Assembly: GCA_019635435.1 (NCBI GenBank)
Contig: JAHBZM010000001.1
Location: forward strand, 3,224,001-3,288,000
Direction: 5' to 3'
DNA length: 64,000 bases
Source: Ramlibacter sp.
GTDB taxonomy: Bacteria; Pseudomonadota; Gammaproteobacteria; Burkholderiales; Burkholderiaceae_C
The notes beneath the pieces were generated by a model that did not search any database, was not told where the DNA came from, and saw nothing but the letters and a program-made list of their open reading frames with translations. Below are positions 58,692 to 64,000 of the stretch, piece by piece. How positions within the stretch are numbered: the first letter of the stretch is position 1; every line of letters begins with the position of its first letter. The position numbers were made by a program, and so were the translations under genes.

Positions 58692-60170
58692 ATGGACATG
58701 AAGACTTCCCCCCTGGCCCTGCTCAAGGACCCGAGCCTGCTCAAGACCGACGCCCTGATCAACGGCCAATGGCTCAAGGGCGCCAGCCGCTTTGACGTGA
58801 ACGACCCCAGCAACGGCACCAAGCTGGCCGACGTGGCCAACCTCGGCCCGGCCGATGCCGAGGCCGCCATTGCCGCCGCCAACGCCGCATGGCCCGCCTG
58901 GCGCGCCAGGACCGCCAAGGAACGCAGCGCCATCCTGCGCAAATGGTTTGACCTGCTCATGGCCAACCAGGAGGACTTGGGCCGCATCATGACCGCCGAG
59001 CAGGGCAAGCCCTTTGCCGAGGCCAAGGGCGAAGTGGCCTACGGCGCCAGCTTTGTGGAGTGGTATGCCGAGGAAGCCAAGCGCGTCAACGGCGAGACCC
59101 TGCCCCAGTTTGACAACAACCGCCGCCTGATGGTGATCCGCCAGCCCATTGGCGTGTGCGCCGCCATCACACCCTGGAACTTCCCGCTGGCCATGATCAC
59201 GCGCAAGGTGGCGCCGGCCCTGGCCGCGGGCTGCCCGGTGGTCATCAAGCCGGCCGAGCTGACCCCGCTGACGGCGCTGGCCGCCGCCGAGCTGGCCATG
59301 CGCGCGGGCATCCCGCCCGGCGTGCTCAACCTGCTCACGGCCGACGGCGCCAACAGCATTGCAGTGGGCAAGGTGTTCTGCGCCAGCGACGTGGTGCGCC
59401 ACATCAGCTTCACCGGCAGCACCGAGGTCGGCCGCATCCTGATGGCGCAAAGCGCCCCCACCGTGAAAAAGCTGGCACTGGAGCTGGGCGGCAACGCCCC
59501 CTTCATCGTGTTTGACGACGCCGACATCGACTCCGCCGTGGAAGGCGCCATGGCGAGCAAGTACCGCAATGCGGGCCAGACCTGCGTGTGCGCCAACCGC
59601 CTGTATGTGCAGGACGGCGTGTACGACCAGTTCGTGCAGAAGTTTGCCGCCAAAGTGAAGGCGCTCAAGGTGGGCAATGGCTTTGAAGACGGCGTGGTGC
59701 AAGGCCCGCTGATCGAGGACGCCGCCGTGGACAAGGTGGCGCGCCACGTGGCCGATGCCGTGGCCAAGGGCGGCAAGGTGGTTGCCGGGGGCCACAAGCT
59801 CAAGGGCCAGTTCTTCGAGCCCACGGTGATCTCCGAAGCCACGGCCGACATGCTGTGCGCCAGGGAGGAAACCTTTGGCCCGTTTGCCCCCGTGTTCCGC
59901 TTCAAGACCGAGCAGGAAGCCATTGACGCGGCCAACAACACCGAGTTTGGCCTGGCCAGCTACTTCTACAGCCGCGACGTGGGCCGCATCTTCCGCGTGA
60001 GCGAGGCGCTGGAGTACGGCATGGTGGGCATCAACGTGGGCATCATCGCCACCGAGCATGTGCCGTTTGGCGGCGTGAAGCAAAGCGGCCTGGGGCGCGA
60101 AGGCTCCAGCCACGGCATGGAAGAGTATGTTGAAATGAAATACCTTTGCCTCGGAGACATCCTCAAATGA
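58692..60170 (+). CDS. gabD: succinate-semialdehyde dehydrogenase (NADP+)
   Basis: 492 residues, an aldehyde dehydrogenase whose closest pattern is GabD, which oxidises succinate semialdehyde in GABA and related catabolism. The catalytic Cys is about residue 298 (NAGQTCVC) and the general-base Glu about 264 (LELGG). The NADP fold has TPWNFPLAMITRK. The C-terminus VPFGGVKQSGLGREGSSHG is typical of GabD. ATG 58692 is preceded by CGGAGA. It overlaps the following gene by ATGA. There is no gabT nearby. Confidence 0.92.
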   Translation: MDMKTSPLALLKDPSLLKTDALINGQWLKGASRFDVNDPSNGTKLADVANLGPADAEAAIAAANAAWPAWRARTAKERSAILRKWFDLLMANQEDLGRIMTAEQGKPFAEAKGEVAYGASFVEWYAEEAKRVNGETLPQFDNNRRLMVIRQPIGVCAAITPWNFPLAMITRKVAPALAAGCPVVIKPAELTPLTALAAAELAMRAGIPPGVLNLLTADGANSIAVGKVFCASDVVRHISFTGSTEVGRILMAQSAPTVKKLALELGGNAPFIVFDDADIDSAVEGAMASKYRNAGQTCVCANRLYVQDGVYDQFVQKFAAKVKALKVGNGFEDGVVQGPLIEDAAVDKVARHVADAVAKGGKVVAGGHKLKGQFFEPTVISEATADMLCAREETFGPFAPVFRFKTEQEAIDAANNTEFGLASYFYSRDVGRIFRVSEALEYGMVGINVGIIATEHVPFGGVKQSGLGREGSSHGMEEYVEMKYLCLGDILK

Positions 60171-60607
60171 ACCGCAGACTCATCCTCCAGAGCGTCGCCG
60201 CCGCAGCCACCGCTACATTTTTGGTAGCAGCAAGTGCCCAGCAGCCGGGGACTCCAGCCCCAAAACGCCACAAACTCGTGCTGCAGGTGAGTGATGCCGA
60301 CCCGGGCAAGTGGAACCTGGCGCTCAACAACGCCAGGAATGTGCAGAAAGACCTGGGCGCCGCCAATGTGGATGTGGAAATCGTCGCCTATGGCCCCGGC
60401 ATCGGCATGCTCAAGCTCGACTCCACGGTGGCGTCGCGCGTGACCGAAGCCAGCCACGCCGGCGTGAAAATGCTGGCCTGCGAGAACACCATGCACGGCC
60501 AGAAGCTCACCAAGGACGACATGAACGCCGCCATCGGCTATGTGCCGGCCGGCGTGACCGAGATCATGGTCAAGCAGTCTGAAGGCTGGTCTTACGTGCG
60601 TCCCTGA
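60167..60607 (+). CDS. DsrE family protein, exported
   Basis: 146 residues from ATG 60167 (ATGA overlap with gabD). A signal peptide runs to about residue 27 (LQSVAAAATATFLVAASAQ); the DsrE/DsrF-like sulfur-carrier fold follows (KLVLQVSDADPGKWNLALNN, then VEIVAYGPGIGML). One cysteine is visible in LACENTMHG. Residues about 15-33 are encoded by repeat copy F, so part of the leader and the first mature residues are repeat-derived. A role with gabD is not known; the coupling may only reflect expression. Confidence 0.84.
   Translation: MNRRLILQSVAAAATATFLVAASAQQPGTPAPKRHKLVLQVSDADPGKWNLALNNARNVQKDLGAANVDVEIVAYGPGIGMLKLDSTVASRVTEASHAGVKMLACENTMHGQKLTKDDMNAAIGYVPAGVTEIMVKQSEGWSYVRP
60212..60266 (+). 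repeat. dispersed hairpin repeat, copy F (inside DsrE gene)
   Basis: Reads GCTACATTTTTGGTAGC, with a perfect 5-bp hairpin (GCTAC/GTAGC), then AGCAAGTGCC and GGGGACTCCAGCCCC. It is the most diverged of the six copies but keeps the order of blocks. It codes for signal-peptide residues without breaking the frame. Confidence 0.65.
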
Positions 60608-60618
60608 GGTGCCTGCCG

Positions 60619-61062
60619 ATGCCGCTGCATGTGCGCAACCAGCACCGCATCAGCCTCCCTGCCCCGGCCGACGTGGCCTTCCCGTTCTTCACCCCCAAGG
60701 GTGAGGAACGCTGGGTGCCCGGCTGGGAGCCGCATTACATCCACCCGGCCAGCGGCGACACCGTGCGCGGCCTGGTCTTCACCACCACCGGCGGCGGCCA
60801 CACCACGATCTGGCAGGTGGCCGACTTTGACGCCGCCGCCCGCACCGCACGCTACGCCCGCGTGACCCCTGCGCTGCACGCGGGCTTTGTGGAAATCAGC
60901 TGCCAGCCCCAGCCAGGCGGCCAGGCCTGCGAAGTCACCGTGACCTACGACATGACCGCCCTTACCCCCGAAGGCGAACAGGCGCTGCAAGCTTATGAGG
61001 GCGAGACCTTCACCCGCATGATTGACGGCTGGGCCGAAGCGGTGGCGGGCTGCTTGCCCTGA
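60619..61062 (+). CDS. SRPBCC-domain protein
   Basis: 147 residues. The pattern matches the START/SRPBCC superfamily, a cavity-forming beta sheet with a long C-terminal helix: a first helix around PAPADVAFPFFTPKGEERW, then strands TTIWQVADFDAAARTARY and EVTVTYDMTAL, and the helix YEGETFTRMIDGWAEAV. The ligand is unknown. It follows the DsrE gene by 11 bases and may be third in the gabD unit. It ends just before the tRNA-Gly gene. Confidence 0.75.
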   Translation: MPLHVRNQHRISLPAPADVAFPFFTPKGEERWVPGWEPHYIHPASGDTVRGLVFTTTGGGHTTIWQVADFDAAARTARYARVTPALHAGFVEISCQPQPGGQACEVTVTYDMTALTPEGEQALQAYEGETFTRMIDGWAEAVAGCLP

Positions 61063-61106
61063 GGGGGGCGGGATTGTTGGGATTGCGCCGGCGAGGCGGC
61101 TGGTGA

Positions 61107-61180
61107 TGGAGCGGGCGATGGGAATCGAACCCACGTCTTGAGCTTGGGAAGCTCAGGTCCTGCCATTGAACGACGCCCGC
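61107..61180 (-). tRNA. tRNA-Gly (anticodon CCC)
   Basis: 71 bases from 61180 to 61110, followed by an encoded CCA at 61109-61107. The acceptor stem pairs GCGGGCG with CGCCCGC; the anticodon stem is TGAGC/GCTCA with loop TTCCCAA, giving anticodon CCC (glycine, codon GGG). The T arm is TGGG TTCGATT CCCA and the D arm is in GTTCAATGGCAGGAC. All four arms fold. Confidence 0.95.
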
Positions 61181-61345
61181 AGTTCAGGCGCGCAGTTTAC
61201 AGCAGCCGAGGACGCCGAGCCTTACAGAGGCTGCCAGTGCCCAGGCATTCACGAGGCCCGCTTAATGCGCTTCTACAATCCCGTCAGCAAGAAGCCAGCC
61301 CTGTGCGTCCCACGGGGTACGAGTAATAAATTTCCAGGAGGATGT

Positions 61346-62230
61346 ATGGGTGGTGGTCTGTCTGGCGAGTTGAGTCTTCAAGCACCGCTCCCGGTCGCGC
61401 AAATCAGCGACTCGTCAAATTCCAGGTCCTGTAGCCGCATCGCACAACGGCTGTGTTCAGTTCTCGCAATGTGCGCCTCATCTGCTTTTGCACAGCAAGA
61501 ACTGCCTGAATCGATCGTCCTGCCCCCGCCGATCGTCGATGTCGCCAGCCAGTTCGCCTCGGAAGCTTCCGTGCCTGCGCCAAGTGCGCCCATCAGGAGG
61601 ATCACACTGCGAACCGAGGTGGGAGCCGTAAAACTTACAGAGGCGCTGATCTACGAGCGCAGGGCGAACGGCCTGTGGGACGTGTTCAAACAGTCCCCTA
61701 CCAGTGCCGTCACGACCTCGGACCGAATGCTGACCGCACGTGGATTGGTTGCCTTGGTCGAGGCAAGACGAATGGTGTTCGCACCAGCTCGCGCAGCGGG
61801 CGCTCTTTCGCTGCTTGTGCAAGGCGATGCCACAGTTCATAACCAGGAGGCGGTAACGCAGCAGATGGCTGGCAATCTGTCCGAGATGCTGGAACCCAAA
61901 GAGGGAGTTCCCTTCGCTGTGCAAACTGCCATGGACATACATGGCATCACGACCGGTTCTGGGCGCAAGCCTTCGACCTTGCAATTGAAACGACAAACCG
62001 ACATGAATTGCACAGTGGGCGCAAGCAAATCAGCTGCGGCCCTCTACGCAGGGCTGAAAGGGACCTATTTGCCCGTGAGTTGCCAGCTCCTGGTCAACGG
62101 CGAGTCCAAATCGCGCGAATATGCCTACCTGGAGGCGAGCCATCTCTATCTCATGCTCACCCAGACCGACCCGAAGGTCGCGAACTTCAATACGGCCAGC
62201 GAAATCCTGTCGGTTGAGTACCTCCGCTGA
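61346..62230 (+). CDS. secreted hypothetical protein
   Basis: 294 residues from ATG 61346, with CAGGAGG four bases upstream (61335-61341); the frame is open further back without support. After about 35 residues there is a hydrophobic stretch resembling a signal sequence (IAQRLCSVLAMCASSAFAQ). The mature part has no recognised domain: a Pro-rich start (LPPPIVD), then a mixed alpha/beta region with Cys pairs. Base composition is lower in GC than the core genes, and it sits beside a tRNA gene; both are consistent with acquisition but no integrase or att repeat was found. Confidence 0.65.
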   Translation: MGGGLSGELSLQAPLPVAQISDSSNSRSCSRIAQRLCSVLAMCASSAFAQQELPESIVLPPPIVDVASQFASEASVPAPSAPIRRITLRTEVGAVKLTEALIYERRANGLWDVFKQSPTSAVTTSDRMLTARGLVALVEARRMVFAPARAAGALSLLVQGDATVHNQEAVTQQMAGNLSEMLEPKEGVPFAVQTAMDIHGITTGSGRKPSTLQLKRQTDMNCTVGASKSAAALYAGLKGTYLPVSCQLLVNGESKSREYAYLEASHLYLMLTQTDPKVANFNTASEILSVEYLR

Positions 62231-62289
62231 CTGAACGACCCGACCTGGGGCACGCCCCCTACAAGCCCCAGCACCGCGCCCGTCAGCCC

Positions 62290-64000
62290 TCACACCCCAA
62301 ATGCCTTCAGCAGCGCATCCGTCAGCCCCTCCAGCCCGCGCCCGGTCACACCGGTCTTGCGCTGGGGGTGGATCATTTCTTCATACACATAAAACCCGCT
62401 GCCGCCGTCTTGCGGCTGCGCAAAGCGGTCGTTGAACAGCTCCTGCTGGCCCATCCAGTAGGCGGCAAAGGTCTCGCAGCGCGTGGTGGCGTAGCGCAAA
62501 TTGGCGCTGAAGCCCATGGTCAGCGCCTGGTTGATGGCGCGCCCGGCCTGGGGCGCCTCCACGCGCACGCCGCGGCAGCCCTTGACCAGCAGGATGGCCG
62601 GGCCATGGAAAACCACATAGCGCAGCTGCAGCGTCAGCCAGCTGTGCAAATGCCCCAGGCGCCAGTGGCGCGTGATGCGCGGCGGCCCGGCCTGCCGCTG
62701 CACCAGGCCAATGAGGTTGCGCGGCTGCAGGGCCAGGGCTGAATCGGCGGGCAGCTCGATCAGCCCCACCTCGCTCAGCGGGTCACGCGTGGACGACACC
62801 ACCACCGGCTCGGCCTCGTGCGGCAGCACGCGCGTGAGCGCGAACAGGCCCGACGCCATGCTGGTGAATGGCATGGCCCAGCTGAGCAGCCAGCGCGTGG
62901 ACTTGGGCGCGCCCAGCGCGGCGCTCTGCAGGTACTGGGGATGGACCAGCATTTCTTCGCCCGGTCCCAGCACAATGGATTGCGACACGGCCGAGACGCG
63001 CCCACCGGGCGGCACCCGCACGCCGCCCCCGCTGCCGGGCAGCAGGCACAGCGGCGGGCGCCGCGCCGCCAGCGGTGCCAGCACAAAGTAGAAAACCAGC
63101 TTGATGGCGATGGGCGTGACGATGATGGCCGCCAGCACCCACAGGGCCACGGGCAGCACCTGCTGCGCGGTGTCCACGGCCTGGCGCAGCCAGTGGCCTT
63201 GGGCGTAGGCCTGCAGCCGGGCCTGCTCGTCGCCCAGCTCACGCAGGGCCTGGTCGGCGGGGCTGCTGGCGGGGTCGAACGGTGCGATGTAGGCCGCCAC
63301 GCGGGCCTTCTCGTTCATCACCAGGGTCAGGGTGTCGCAGCGCTGGTGCGCCTCGCGCGCGGCTTCGGTGAGCTCGCGCTGCTGCGCTTCCAGCGCCTTC
63401 ATCTGCTGGTAGGTGGCCAGCCCGGGCACTTGCCAGGCCAGCGGAAAGTCCCTGGAAAGCTGCCACTGCGCGCGCCGGTTGTCATAGAGGCGGGCTTCGG
63501 CCGCGGCCACGTGGCGCAGGCACAGGGACAGCTGCGCCTGCGCGGCCTGCTCGCCCGCCACCAGGCCGCCCAGCACGGTGAGCACCGAGGCCGCATAGGC
63601 GCGGCCCTGCTCGAGCAGGCGGATTTCCAGCTCCAGCGTCTTGAGCTGGCGATAGGCCTCGCTGGTGAGCACGCGGCTTTGCAGCGGGTACTGCTGCTGC
63701 AGCTGGTCGCGGGCCTGCTTGCGGGCCGCAATGCGCTGGTCGAGCGCGGCGGCAAACTGCTGCCAATCGGCGGGTTGCTGGCTCTGGGGAATCTGCGCGT
63801 CCAGCTGCTGGCGCAAGGCGGCGCCCGCCTGCGCGATGGCGGCCGCGTTGCGTGCCAGTGATTCAAGGCGCTGGCCCGCGTCGGCCAGCCCGTGCCACTG
63901 CCCCACCAGCAGCGGCACCGCCACCAGCAGGGCCACGATCAGCCCAAACAGCAACAGATGCCGCGTGATCCAGCCGAAGGCGGCTCTGAGCAATCTTCCC
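62290..64000 (-). CDS. coiled-coil membrane protein of unknown function (probably runs off the window)
   Basis: The visible part is at least 567 residues from a TTG at 63993, and the frame stays open to the last base, so the real start may lie outside. An N-terminal membrane helix (LLLFGLIVALLVAVPLLVG) is followed by about 230 residues of Gln/Ala/Leu-rich coiled coil. A second membrane segment follows near residue 285 (VALWVLAAIIVTPIAIKLVFYF), then a beta-rich domain. The later part (YVVFHGPAILLVKGCRGVRV) recalls the AIM24 family, but only weakly. I cannot assign a function. Confidence 0.75.
   Translation of the reverse strand, partial: GRLLRAAFGWITRHLLLFGLIVALLVAVPLLVGQWHGLADAGQRLESLARNAAAIAQAGAALRQQLDAQIPQSQQPADWQQFAAALDQRIAARKQARDQLQQQYPLQSRVLTSEAYRQLKTLELEIRLLEQGRAYAASVLTVLGGLVAGEQAAQAQLSLCLRHVAAAEARLYDNRRAQWQLSRDFPLAWQVPGLATYQQMKALEAQQRELTEAAREAHQRCDTLTLVMNEKARVAAYIAPFDPASSPADQALRELGDEQARLQAYAQGHWLRQAVDTAQQVLPVALWVLAAIIVTPIAIKLVFYFVLAPLAARRPPLCLLPGSGGGVRVPPGGRVSAVSQSIVLGPGEEMLVHPQYLQSAALGAPKSTRWLLSWAMPFTSMASGLFALTRVLPHEAEPVVVSSTRDPLSEVGLIELPADSALALQPRNLIGLVQRQAGPPRITRHWRLGHLHSWLTLQLRYVVFHGPAILLVKGCRGVRVEAPQAGRAINQALTMGFSANLRYATTRCETFAAYWMGQQELFNDRFAQPQDGGSGFYVYEEMIHPQRKTGVTGRGLEGLTDALLKAFGV

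Noticed and set aside
61265..61345. A frame starting MRFYN that resembles the start of IS110-type transposases
   Set aside because: Similarity ends after five residues; no transposase sequence follows.

Overview
The window is high-GC, gene-dense bacterial chromosome. Its gene order points to a betaproteobacterium of the order Burkholderiales, most likely family Comamonadaceae: glyA-nrdR, then a minor-pilin/pilY1 operon, then ribD-ribE-ribBA-ribH-nusB, then ybgC-tolQRA. Two dispersed repeat types that I associate with that family support this. No rRNA, CRISPR array, prophage or intact insertion sequence was seen.

Layout. (1) 1-2118: tail of an unidentified gene, a ZTP-type (pfl) riboswitch leader, glyA and nrdR. 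(2) 2259-10238: one translationally coupled type IV pilus operon, pilV-pilW-pilX-pilY1-pilE-fimT. (3) 10269-17787: riboflavin synthesis genes, nusB, an aminotransferase, ybgC and tolQ-tolR-tolA, mostly joined by four-base stop/start overlaps. The RibBA protein has a degenerate GTP-cyclohydrolase half, and tolB-pal do not follow tolA. (4) 17800-20400: accessory patch bounded by copies of a hairpin repeat. It holds a methyltransferase, a DHFR/RibD-like reductase, a secreted hypothetical protein and an integron gene cassette with a recognisable attC site but no integrase. (5) 20412-26838: aldo/keto reductase, dnaE and a 7TM-DISM sensor with a degenerate GGDEF domain. (6) 26951-31099: a redox/stress operon (YhhW-type pirin, DoxX, flavodoxin-like protein, OsmC, second pirin) divergent from a LysR regulator with a palindromic T-N11-A site between them. 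(7) 31187-38375: FAD protein, gluQ (GluQRS, carrying a repeat insertion), a large secreted Gly-rich/DUF11 protein, trmB and an orphan ABC-type binding protein.

(8) 38388-54842 is the most unusual part: a surface-glycan or glycoprotein modification region. It holds a WcbI-like protein, a TylF-like methyltransferase, an acyl carrier protein and FkbH pair, several class I methyltransferases, and a leftward operon. That operon encodes a TPR/beta-barrel outer-membrane protein, a FecR-domain protein, a GT4-type glycosyltransferase, a 1736-residue TPR + GT41-like + GT2 + GT4-like fusion, and a methyltransferase. I read it as a candidate undescribed system that builds and displays a modified glycan or glycoprotein; that role is inference.

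(9) 54843-64000: housekeeping and accessory genes: hydrolase, alaS, gabD with a DsrE-like partner, an SRPBCC protein, tRNA-Gly(CCC), a secreted hypothetical and a coiled-coil membrane protein that runs off the end.

A recurring theme is a roughly 60-bp hairpin repeat, found six times. In four of the six it forms part of a coding sequence: an internal insert in gluQ, signal-peptide codons of a hydrolase and of a DsrE-like protein, and the C-terminus and stop codon of a methyltransferase.
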